From the NCBI GenBank assembly GCA_019096155.1, contig JAHCVI010000001.1, positions 1,612,001-1,676,000 of the forward strand: a DNA stretch of 64,000 bases. The letters run 5' to 3'. The translations under genes were made by a program, and so were the position numbers. The notes below the pieces were generated by a model. The model ran no database searches, was not told where the DNA came from, and saw only the letters and a list, made by a program, of their open reading frames with translations. Source of the stretch: Staphylotrichum longicolle (lineage: Eukaryota > Ascomycota > Sordariomycetes > Sordariales > Chaetomiaceae). Of this stretch, positions 32,988 through 43,116 are shown piece after piece (position 1 is the stretch's first letter; each line of letters opens with the position of its first letter).

Positions 32988-34281
32988 TCACCTGGACTCC
33001 TTCTTCTCGTCTTCCGCCCTCCCCTCCTCGACCGGCGGCGGCGTCAGAATCTTGACCGCATCCTTGCTGTAGACGTAGCTAGCGCCGCTCCAGATGGTGG
33101 TCGTAGCAACGACATATCTTTGCAAAATAAATCAGCATTCATATGGGTTAATGAAACAAGGGTGGAGGCCAAAAAAAAAACTTACTGCATCACGCCCAGC
33201 GCCGTGCTCAAGTCCACGGCGGGAATCACGGGGGCGAGGGTCGTCAGGCCCATCAGCCCCAGCTGCAGGGCCGTGTTGTACTTGCTGATCTGGGTCGGGC
33301 GCACCTCGGCCGAGGGCAGCGAAAAGTCCCAGTACCGCGCAAACGTCTTGGGGGGCGGCAGCGAGATCCAGCGGTAGTAGATGGCCGAGATGGCGAGGGC
33401 GACGTCCCGGCCGAGGATGATGACGGCGAGCCAGACTGGGCGGTTTGAAGTCAGCAGTTGGCCAGGGAAGGAGGGGAGAAGAAAAAGGGAGGGAAACAAG
33501 TTGACATACCTGGAAGCGCGCCCTTGACGGCCAAGGCAACGGTCAGCACCGTCATGAGCGTCTTGTCGGCCATGGGATCGATGATGGTGCCGACAACCGT
33601 CTTAAGGTTCCAGCGGCGGGCGATCCAGCCGTCGAGCGCGTCGGTGATGCCGGCGTAGGCAAACAGGCCCAGAGTCAAGGCATGGTAGTCGTGCAGGATG
33701 CAGTACCCGATGAAGGGCGCGGCAACGAGGCGGGAGGCGGTCAGGATGTTAGGGATGGTGTAGATGTTTTCTCGCAGGTTCGCCTTTGGCATGGCGGGCA
33801 GGATCTTGCGCAGCTTGGAGGTAGAGTCTTCTGTGGGCGAAGCAGTCCTGGGGTAGAAGTCAGCCACGAGAGACGGGAAAGGGCGCATGGCGTGGAAGGT
33901 GTTCGGAAGGGCCTGGCCGAGGGGATACGGGGCAGGGACTCCTCAGCACCGACAGCCCGGACCGGGCCACTGCCACGCCCAAGGGGTAATCTGCGAGCCA
34001 TACCTTTCGGCTCCCGCTTCTACCCCGGTCTTACTCTCGCCCTCCGTCCCTTTGGCATCACGGCTCGACCTCGTCGACATGACGAACCACTTTGCCTGTG
34101 TCCGAACCGTGACTTTTCCCATGAGACCAGCCTGCATCCCACGCCCCAACAGACCCTGCTGCCATGGCCTTCCACTGCTCATCCATCGCGCACCCTGAAC
34201 CAAGCCTGCCTTCCTGAAGCTGGCACCTGCACCATGCCTCAGCCCGGCAGAGACCGGGGCCAAGGAATACAACGCTGTCAT
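32988..34281 (-). CDS. crd1: Cardiolipin synthase (CDP-alcohol phosphatidyltransferase)
   Basis: Joins phosphatidylglycerol and CDP-diacylglycerol to make cardiolipin in the inner mitochondrial membrane. Exons, minus strand: 34281-34004, 33847-33510, 33435-33186 and 33117-32988, giving 331 aa. Exon 1 begins MTALYSLAPVSAGLRHGAGA and is basic and Ser/Ala-rich, a matrix-targeting region of about 90 residues; it joins in phase to TASPTEDSTSKLRKILPAM. The CDP-alcohol phosphotransferase signature is complete across DALDGWIARRWN and GTIIDPMADK (D-x2-D-G-x2-A-R then G-x3-D-x3-D). Hydrophobic helices follow (VWLAVIILGRDVALAISAIY, LGLMGLTTLAPVIPAVDL, VVATTTIWSGASYVYS). The tail is Pro/Glu/Lys-rich. An ATG inside what is here called intron 1 (near 33888) would give a protein without targeting sequence, so the longer exon model is preferred. 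Confidence 0.9.
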
Positions 34282-35504
34282 GGTGCTAGGTCCTCCGTGA
34301 CTTGAGCATGCACCGAGTACATGTACATTCAGGGGCCAAAGTCTCGCCTGCGCTACGCTCCACTTGCCAGATCCAATCCAGATGGGGCTATCCCCTGGGT
34401 TGCTTTGGGCTGGATTGATTGCTGTGGGGGGACGCAACGGGAAGATAGCGAGCGCAGGTTTGCAAGTTTCGCAGTTGATGCAGCCTTGCCGAAGCTATTC
34501 CATCGCCTTCTCAACCAGAAAAACAAACAGAACAAATCCTCGCGTGTGAATTGGAAGGGCGATGAGGTTGGGGGATGCTGGGAAGTGTTGCACGTGAGCT
34601 TTACCCAAGCGAATGAAGGGGACCGCCAGGCCGCGGCAGAGGCGTGACGTTGACGGAGGAAAAAACAGGGCAGGGGTCTTGGAGTGGGGTTCGCGGCGGA
34701 TCGACCCATGTCTTAATCCACGCGGGAAGGCGCCAAACTGGTGGAACACTGGCCCCAGGGCCTTCGTTACAGGGGTTGAGGTTGCTGGGTGAAGTTCATA
34801 AGGCTGAGAGTCGCTAAACAAAACAAACCCCTGAGATGGACCGTGGAGACGAGAAAAAGACAGTGTAAGACCATGCTGCCAATGGGCGCCAAAGGTAACT
34901 GATTGAAATGGCAAATATTGAAATATGATGTCTTTCGGTGTTGGCGACGGAATCTTTGAGCATTTTATGCGGGGTTGAGTTGAATCAGCGAATTTCATCT
35001 CACTCATGTTCGAACAAGCAAACGTTCTTCATTTGAATCTAACTTTTTCTGTCAACGTATCTGCACGTGGCGTATGGCTTGCTCTCTTCGGGATCTGTTT
35101 CTCCGGCGGCAACGCGGCTACTGAGACAACCTCGGGGGGCACTTTCCTTGTTCGCGGAGAGCTTTCTCTGCCTTGACATGTTGACCCGATCGCCAATCCC
35201 ACTTCTCTCACGCCCATTCCCTGTGACAAGTTGATCTAAGTGTCTTTTTATAATCGATTCAATACTAATACATAATGTTATACAGCATACAAAGGCCATC
35301 ATTCCAACCATGAGCCTCGCCATCTTATAACAATACAGGGTATTATCCATCCAAAAGCCAAAAATGCCTTAACAATCCAAGAACCCTCGTCCAGTCATAA
35401 ACATCGTCGTCGACATGAATCATCATCATAACCCAAACAACCCAAAACCCAAAACCCAACAACGACAAACCAAAAAGCCAAGACACCGCCAGCATCAACC
35501 TCCC
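34282..35504. other. Intergenic stretch, no gene seen
   Basis: About 1.2 kb holding the CRD1 promoter (minus strand) and the 3' end of the WOPR gene. The part from about 34880 to 35400 is relatively AT-rich. No protein-like frame was found. Confidence 0.5.
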
Positions 35505-37078
35505 TCACACATCCTCCATCACCACATCCCCATCCCCATCCATCCCACCACCCATAAACCGCAACACCTCCTCCTCGGTAAACTCCAGCTCGCCCTCCAG
35601 GGCAATCTGCTCCATCACCCGGGCAGCCTCCTTCTCCCAATTGACGACACCACCACCGTCCCCGACTTCCGCATCACCAGCAGCGGCGGCAGCCAGGGGA
35701 GGAGGGAACATCTCGTCCAGCAGACGCGGGACCTCCGCGAGCCAGTCTTCGGTGCCGATTTCAATTTCGACACTGCCGTCCGGGCCGGGGAGAGGGACGG
35801 GTCCGAGGAGGGCGCGTCGTCCTCGGGCGGAGGAAAAACGTCCTCGTCGCCGGCGGGAGGGGGAAGACCGGAGAGACGTCCTGGTCGTCCAGGGCGGGGG
35901 GGGGTCGCCAGCCGGGAAGGACAAAGCCGGGGGAGGCGGGGCAGAAAAAGACGGAGCCGGGGAAGCACCAGCGGAGAGGACGGGAGCTGGGCGGAGAGGG
36001 AGAGGGCCAAAGACACCAGCAGCAGCAGCGGGGGTGGGAGCAGACTGGTGACTGGTCTGCTGCTGCTGGGGGCGGGGGCAGACCGGGCAGGACCAACCGG
36101 GACAGGGGCAGACCGGGCAGACACAGACGAGACAGGGGCGGACGGCGTGGGCACAGACGGAGCGGCAAAGTTCCCACCAGCAGCAGAGAGAGCGAGCTGC
36201 TGGCTCGGGACCGGAGAGGGGCGGAGACAAAAACCGACGAAAGGCACAAACTGGCCGGGATCGACCGGCTGGGCGCGCACCCAAAACGGACTCCGGGAAG
36301 CAGGGTGCGCGTTGCCGTCGTCGACCATGACGACAACGCGCGCCCGCGCGGATCTCTGGGCCCCCTGGTTCCAGAACTCCGGGCTGAGACCCCCCGCCAG
36401 GAGCATCTGACCGAGCGCTGGGTCGTCGCGGGGCCGACGCAGCACCTTGTACGCCGCGTCGGTGATGTTGTAGTAGGCGACGACCCCCCAGCGCTGGCCG
36501 CCGATCGTGAAGGCGATGGTCTTTTTGACGAGACCCCGACGCTTGCACGTCCCGTCCGCCACGTTGGGGCCGACAAAGGGCGCAAGCACCTCCCGACATA
36601 ACCGCTCCTTCCACTAGTGACACATGTCAGCTGTTGTTCTTTGAGTTGTATGAAACAGAGACTCGACAGTGAAGGGTGCCCGGTGCTCTTGGTGCAGACA
36701 GAAAGGAAAACGACGCCTTGGCGTCCCAGTGCAGTCTGGAGGAAGGATTGGGGGAGACTGGTGTGATGGAAATAGAACATTGCTTACCTTGTCCGTATCG
36801 GACAAGCGGGCACCCGTCGACGTCTTCTCCCGGTAGACGTCGAAGCCGTTTCCCAGCGCGCGCCGGGGCGTCCAGGACAGGCCCTCCCTCCACCGCTGGA
36901 TCCCGGGGCCGAAGACGACCACGGTCCCGCTCCGTGCCAGCTGCCGGTACCTCACGTTGTCGGGACGAGTGGCAACGTGAGGGAGCCGGCCCGCAATGGC
37001 TGCCTGCACGAGCAGCGCAGCATCCACCGTGGTGGCCACGAAGCCCGTGAAGGTTGGCACGAAGGGAGAGGCGGCCAT
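35505..37078 (-). CDS. Divergent WOPR-domain regulator (Gti1/Pac2 family)
   Basis: WOPR proteins (Wor1, Ryp1, Sge1, Pac2) are fungal DNA-binding regulators of morphology, mating and virulence programmes. Exon 1, 37078-36788 (97 aa), holds WOPRa: FTGFVATTVDAALLVQAAI, then RSGTVVVF and QRWREGLSWTPRRALG with VYREK. Exon 2 from 36613 holds WOPRb: LVKKTIAFTIGGQRWGVVAY then YNITDAAYKVLRRP. The intron (GTAAGC donor, ACTAG acceptor) splits the two halves as in other family genes. Several usually conserved positions differ: GPGIQRW replaces the common SGIKRW context and NGFDVYRE replaces NFLVYRE, so this looks like a separate branch rather than Sge1/Ryp1 or Pac2. The C-terminal half is Pro/Ser-rich. 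One frame closes at 35615; a second, closing at 35505, ends in a plausible acidic tail (EIEIGTEDWLAEVPRLLDEM to VMEDV). An intron or indel must connect them. Confidence 0.78.
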
Positions 37079-38650
37079 TTTAATTTATTTGTTTTCTTTT
37101 TTTTTGAGAAAAAAGAGGGAAAAACTGAGCTGATAACTCTAGATAAACAGGCATGTTAGTCAACTAAAGCACGTAAAGACACGACTAAAGTGGGAGTGTC
37201 CTGCTTGCCGTCTCAAGTGGTGAGGTTGAGACGCTGTCCGGCAGCAGTGGACACAAGACTTGTGGGCAGCCGACAACACCCCAGCAGCCGCTATGTGGTG
37301 CCAGCGGAAGCCATTGGGGGTTGGTGGCAGCGGGGAGGGAACAACAACGAACATCAGCTTGCTTACCTTGGTCTCGTCGAGGTCAGGCTCGACACGACGT
37401 GGAGATTTGGGAGAGGTAAAGTCTTTCAAGATGTGAATTCGTAATCTTGAAGCTTGAATAAATGTGCCTTTTAGATTTCTATAGCATAGGATAAGGAAAC
37501 GAAAACGACGAGGAAGATGGAGAGGCCTTCAATATATACCTGACCGAGCTGCCCAAAGCTTCTCCTACATGAGATGTGAATCGACAACCTGCATGCGGGC
37601 ATCAAGAGATGATACAAGAGCATGCAGCAGCGGGCATGAAAAAAGGCCGTTGTGTTCCGGCCGCCGGCTCGCCGACGAGACTGCGGTGGTGTAGTCGCCG
37701 GATGAGACGATGGATCCATGGTCTTGCAGTGTTGTGGTATCCAAGTATAGAAACAGCTTTCTGCAACCACAGAGAACACTTGGAACTGTGTAGAAGACTA
37801 GATGTTTCAACCAGACCGGCACATACCATATTCCTCGCCGCGTACATCTTGTTTGTCACTTACACCTCGTTCGTCGCTTACATCTTGTTCCTCACTTACA
37901 GCTCATTCCCCTGGACAGTTTACAGTCTCGAGGAAGTAAAAACCAATCTGACAGAGCAAAAAATAACATAGCTATAAACTACCGTTTTTGTAACCGCTAT
38001 ATCAACAACTCGTTTACCCTTTAAACTTGTTCTTGGGCTGGAGAATGGCGAGTGTTCAAGCCATGTCGAATCCAGGGACGTCTAAAAAGTGGGACTGCAA
38101 GATCTGGATCTCAGATGCAGGCGGTAAGATCGATCGTTTGAATCCCGAAAGCACATACATGTACATACCAATGCACGATACCCGGAGAGCCCGATCTGCA
38201 GCATCGCTCTAGCTTCCAGCGTGAGCTTGTTTCATGTCCTGCAGACGTCAGATCGTTTCTACGAGGCAGCCTTCACCTCCTCGACTGGGTGGATCGCGTC
38301 TGTTGACAACGCAAATAGAAGTCGAGTACATATTGATTTGCAACTGGAGGCATTGTATCAGCCAGCTTCCTACAGCTCTTTCATTTCAGCAACTTCAATG
38401 GAGTGAAACGCCCACACATTCACAGTTCCATACCCCCCGTGCCTCTCCGTCCCGGGCGAGTGGGTATCCAGATCGTGCAGAGTGCACCACTCGGTAAGAT
38501 CTTGGCCCCGAATCGGACTGCAAGATCCAGATCTTTCTTCCCATCTGCATGAGATCTCATATGCATACTCCTTGCTTCCGCCACGGTCCGTCCTTCCACC
38601 AGGTGCCAGGGACCTGGGATCCTTAATCCGCCATCTCCGTCCCCACGTCC
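37079..38650. other. Non-coding stretch with a degenerate 18-bp tandem repeat
   Basis: About 1.6 kb between the WOPR start (minus) and the TDP1 stop (minus). No supported gene. It is less GC-rich than the surroundings and contains the short tandem array at 37843-37914. Confidence 0.5.
37843..37914 (+). repeat. Four degenerate 18-bp tandem units
   Basis: Four adjacent 18-base units begin TACATCTTG, TACACCTCG, TACATCTTG and TACAGCTCA; units 1 and 3 match best, so a 36-base higher unit is also visible. On the plus strand one frame reads as hexads (YILFVT, YTSFVA, YILFLT, YSSFPW), but no complete gene contains them. Confidence 0.7.
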
Positions 38651-41176
38651 TCACCCCTCCTGATGGAACCAAGGCGTCTTGGCGGCACTCCCTTTTGCAT
38701 CACCAGAGAAGGTCTCCCCAGGCCACTCCATCGGGACAGGCACTTGGCCTTTGAACACCTCCAACCCACCAGCACCCTCACCAGCACCACCATCACCCTG
38801 CCCCGGTCCACCCCCCACCGGAACAAGAACTCCGCACTCCCTACATCCAGCCCGAGTTTTCGTTAGCTGCAGAGTCCGATCGGATCTATCCTCCACGCCG
38901 GCATCTTGCATTGCATCCTGGATCTCGCCATGCACAGGTATCGCACATATGCAGAGGGTGAGCGGGTACGTACCAGTTGCGGCAGGTGAGTTTCGGCTTG
39001 CCCGATGCGCGGTCTTTGACCAATCGGCCCCTGGTTAGGAAGGTTAGTACGTAGATATGTATGGGTGCCATGATCGTGCATGATGCAGACATGGGCCGGG
39101 GGGAAGGAATGGGAAAGGGGGCCACGCACCACGCGCTCTCGGAGAGGTTCGCGCTGCCGACGTAGGCAAAACATCGGCTCCCCGAGTCAGTGGCGTCAGT
39201 GTTGTGAGGCCGGACATAGATAACCTTGCTGTGCATGACGAGGCCGGAGCGGCGTGACTTGCAGTCGCGCAGGAGCTCGCGAGGAAAAGTGGCCGCGTGC
39301 CACGACTTGGCTTGGAAGCAGATAGTACCCGCACCCTGATTCAAACATACTTGTGGTGAGAAACGCGTCCAAGAATCACAGAACATCAGGAAGGGAAACC
39401 CACGTCTTTTCCACCTTTGCTCTGGAGGACGGTCTCCCGCGACGGGAAGAAGATGCGCGTATGACGCTTGACGGTCGAGACGCCCTCGTCCGCCGACGCG
39501 TTACCTTTTCCCTTGGGCGCCAAAGTACGCGACGCGTACTCCTTCAGGCCTGAGTCGCCTTGGCAGGCATAGTACAGCGCTGACAGAAGGCTGGAGTTGA
39601 CCGCGCCGAGCGACGCAGACTGCGTGTGTTGTCAATAGGATTGCCAACCGGCTGGCGAGCCAGCAGGGGCAAGAACTCACCACAAAGTCCAGCTCAATGG
39701 GACTTGAAGAACGGAGCCCCAGGGCGCTCACTGCCCGACCAAGACCGCAGTACCCTGTTTGCCTGGTGTCAATGGCAAGGCCCAGAGGCGCAAACACAGC
39801 GTGTTGGGAGAGAGGTCCAAACCTACCTGTCCTCTTCCATGCCTTTTCAGCTGTATGAGAACCCGGACTGGCAAGTCGGTCAGCGTGGGACCGCTACAGA
39901 CTAACCGCGACACCAATGAATCCCTACATTGTGTGCACGAACTGGTACCGGCTAGTCGCGGAGAAGTCATAGTTGCGCAGACTGGCCAGCAGCTTCTCGT
40001 CCAGCCCCTGTGCCTGAAGAAAGTAAAAAAGCTCCTCAGCAAACGGGGTGAGCGCCTGCGCGTCCCTTTGCTCCGCGCTCTGCAACTTGGGGAGATCGAT
40101 GATGAACACCATCTACCAGGCCAGTCAGCAAACTCGCCGTCCATAGCCGGACGCCCCTTGACGACAGGATAGCCTTACGTTCTCCATTGTACCCGTCTCT
40201 CCCCAGTCAAACGACATCAAGTTCCCAGTCGGCACGACAATCCTCATGTACTTCTCATATTTGAGGAGCTGAAGCTTCGAGTGCATTGAGCCCATGGGCT
40301 GCATCGGCGGGAAACAGAAGCGGATTCTGTCGCGCGGCACGTTGGCGCGCATCTCCTCTTTCTTTTCTCGTCGTGAAAAGAGTTATCAGCATCGCTCTCT
40401 TTCCCCAGAACGGTAACATAGACGGCAGCTTTCTCACTCACCTGCGCATCATCGGTCGCAAAGGCGATCAAGATGAGCTTGGTCCGCGCCAGATCAATCC
40501 TGCGCAGCAGCCACTCCTCGTCCCACTGGTACGAGCTCAGCACGGCCAGCTCGAGCTGCTGCTTCTGGAGTACCTCTTCGATCTTGATGTCGTCGCCTTG
40601 CCGCGGTTGGCCGTACGCCCATGTCTTCTTGACGACGCCTTGGGGGAAAGGGAGTCGAGGCGAGGTCGAGGCGGGTGTTGGTTCCGACGCTGGGGCAAGA
40701 AATGCAGCCTTGGGTTCCGCTGCCACTGCTATTTCCTTCTTCGTAGGGATCTCATCGGTCCTCGGTCGCTGCGCGGGTCTCGATGGCGGCTGCGCGTCCT
40801 CGAGCTGCGCGGCCTTCCGCTTACTCAACCTCGCAAGCCGTTCCTCCTCCATCTTCTTCCTATCGAGGCCCAATGCCGACAAGCTTGACGCTGGAGCAGG
40901 CTCCAGTGGTGCTGGTTTGGTGCGGTTGGCGTAGCTGCTGGTCTCTCTCACACCGCTGCCGTCGATGACCTGAACTTCCCCGTCGTCGCCATCGTCATCA
41001 CCACTTTCCGTGGTCGAGCCGTCGTCATCTTCCTTCGTCAGATCAATAACCCCACCTACACGCGGCCTCTCTCTCTTCTCTCCTGGGTCCTGTCCCAGGG
41101 ACATGGCGATCGCAATCCGCAGTGCTTCGTCATCGTCTTCGTCGCCATTGATTTCAGCAGCCCAATTATCCGCCAT
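38651..41176 (-). CDS. tdp1: Tyrosyl-DNA phosphodiesterase 1 (TDP1)
   Basis: Hydrolyses 3'-phosphotyrosyl links left by trapped topoisomerase I. Nine exons on the minus strand (41176-40442, 40355-40179, 40112-39928, 39867-39827, 39754-39681, 39619-39404, 39335-39130, 39030-38974, 38840-38651) sum exactly to 626 aa. Both catalytic HKD motifs are seen: GSMHSKLQLLKY (His270, Lys272) with PTGNLMSFDW, and GLVMHSKVIYVR (His511, Lys513) with YVGSANLSESAW; these positions are close to those of human TDP1 (263/265 and 493/495). Other landmarks: TSRYQFVHT, GSHTAEKAWKRTGYCGLGRA (built from a 41-base exon), SASLGAVNSSLLSALYYACQ and WECGVLVPV. Near the N-terminus, DDEALRIAIAMSLGQD fits a ubiquitin-interacting motif, followed by an acidic then Pro-rich linker. 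The 41-base exon is placed by its branch sequence, acceptor and the conserved GSHT-W-RTGYCGLGRA order. Confidence 0.93.
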
Positions 41177-43116
41177 CGTTGCTGCCGGCTCGGGTACTGG
41201 GTTCCCAATGTCAGCCCTCGACCCGCAATCTAAACGTCGATGTTGATGTTGTTGTTTGTTGCTGTTGTGTCAAAGTGGGGCTCGATGTTCTGTGGTTGGT
41301 TTCAGAACACCAATAAACAAAAGAAGGCCAAAAGAAGAAGGGAAAACAAACCTAATTGTGAGGCTCCTCACCGAAACCTTGATCTTGGGTCAAACTTTCC
41401 ACTCGAGATGAGATGGCAGGAGTGAGCGGGAACCTGGTCGTTGAAGTCATGAGAGAGCGGTCACGTGATGATTCAGTTCCTTTGGAGCTCAGAAAATGGA
41501 ACAAAACGGGCAAAAAGGAGCTTTTCGGGGTAAGAAAAAGATTTTTTTGTGTGTGTTTGCTGGCTCACGCTGGTCGTGAACGTAGGGTGCTGATGAAAGT
41601 GAGTGCAAGTGGATTCACTCAGCTGGCTCCTCAAGCTTTCACTGCCAAACCCCAACCTTCAGCCTAAGAACCGATTCTTCGTGGTGAAGCTCGGAATGAA
41701 CGCCTATATCAGAAATGATACTGGACACGGGGACAGACGATCTGGTTAACCGACATCAATCATACCGGCGAGCCGACAAGGTGGGAAAATATCATGTCTC
41801 TTCTGGCGTTTCTAAACTACTTTAACTATGTTCTGTTTAAAACTTGTCGATGGCCGTCCAATCCACGATATATGTTTCCCAAATCTTTTTTTCTTGTTTC
41901 GTTTGTCGTTGATATTTGTCCTCCACGTGGGTGATGATAATGTGGCGTGTCGTTGATGGGGGGACCAGTGCCCGCCCCTTGATGCTCCTCCTCTCGCAGC
42001 ACCCTTTCCAACACCATTCGGATTCGATGCCCTCCACTTGGACGAATCCAAGCCGGCAATAAAGATGAAGTAGTTGATGGAAGGCCCGCGCCGGGGAGGA
42101 CGAGCCACATAAATCGCCCTTGACACCTCTCGGCTTTCACATCACGACCCCTCCATCCATCCGTCTCTCCGCCATGCCCTCTCAGAGAGCAGCAAGACAA
42201 GAACCACCCGTCCCGACCGACCTCGGTTGCAGACGCCAACTCCCAGAGAACCTTCCAGACCAGAAAAAGCTCCAGCGACCGGCGGCAATGGGGGTATCCG
42301 CTAAAACAAAGAACCAGTATTCTCGATGCAGCAGTCCAGATGAGTCCATGCCCGCCCTGTCCCAAAAATGAAGAAAGTAAAAGACCGAAAAAAAAGGGAA
42401 AGAAAAGAAAAGAAAACTCAGTCATAGACCCAACAGCAAGGCCCACCGTCGCCCCTGCGACCAAATAAAACTGTGGCAAAATGAGCGAGAAGGATAACGT
42501 CCGTCTGCCTGTCTCCTTGCCCACCCCTATGATGTCCATGCGCCTTCTCCCGATCTCCCCCGCCAAACCGTCTATCGGTAATAATGAGCCGCGTCGTCTC
42601 CCTCCATCCTTCTCCTGACCTCAACACCCGGCACTCATGGTGAAATCAAAGCGATCTGACCCACCAAAAACGCAGAAAGGTCGTGGCGTCGCCGTGCTGA
42701 TCCAAAGTGATGGCAAACAAGATAAGAACAGGGACGACATTAATGAAAAATGAACCTCTTCCAAATCAGCCCAATCCACCACCAGTAATATGATAGATGC
42801 AAGCGAGAAAAAAAAGCCGGGGCTAAACGGCGTGCGCCTATGCTTTGTGCAATGAAAACACAACACAAAGGCCCCGTCTGTCCCGCGCTCGCAAATGCTT
42901 TCGATCCATGGCCAAACCATCGCCCTCCAAAACAACCCCTTTAACGCCGAGAAGACGAAAACAAAAGAAAGAAAGCGCGGTAAAGAAGAAATGAGAATAG
43001 CAAAAAAAAAAGAGAGCGATGATAACACATGCTCCTAGATCTCGATGATGAAGAAAGATCCGATGCCGGGCATATCACTCGTTGCTCTCCAACGCTGTTC
43101 CGAAAGGGGAGACGGC
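41177..43116. other. Long intergenic stretch, TDP1 promoter and 3' region of PNRC-motif gene
   Basis: About 1.9 kb. No supported gene. A 246-codon minus-strand frame at 41826-42566 is compositionally ordinary and shows no domain, so it is not called. The part 42400-43050 is A-rich on the plus strand, fitting a U-rich 3' untranslated region of the minus-strand gene that ends at 43117. Confidence 0.45.

Noticed and set aside
36000..36250. CAG/Pro-rich repeats as a possible separate gene opposite the WOPR gene
   Set aside because: The plus-strand reading is a shadow of the Pro/Ser/Ala-rich minus-strand coding region and has no domain.
41826..42566. 246-codon minus-strand frame between TDP1 and the PNRC-motif gene
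   Set aside because: It has some hydrophobic stretches but no domain or coding-like bias; better explained as 3' untranslated and intergenic sequence.
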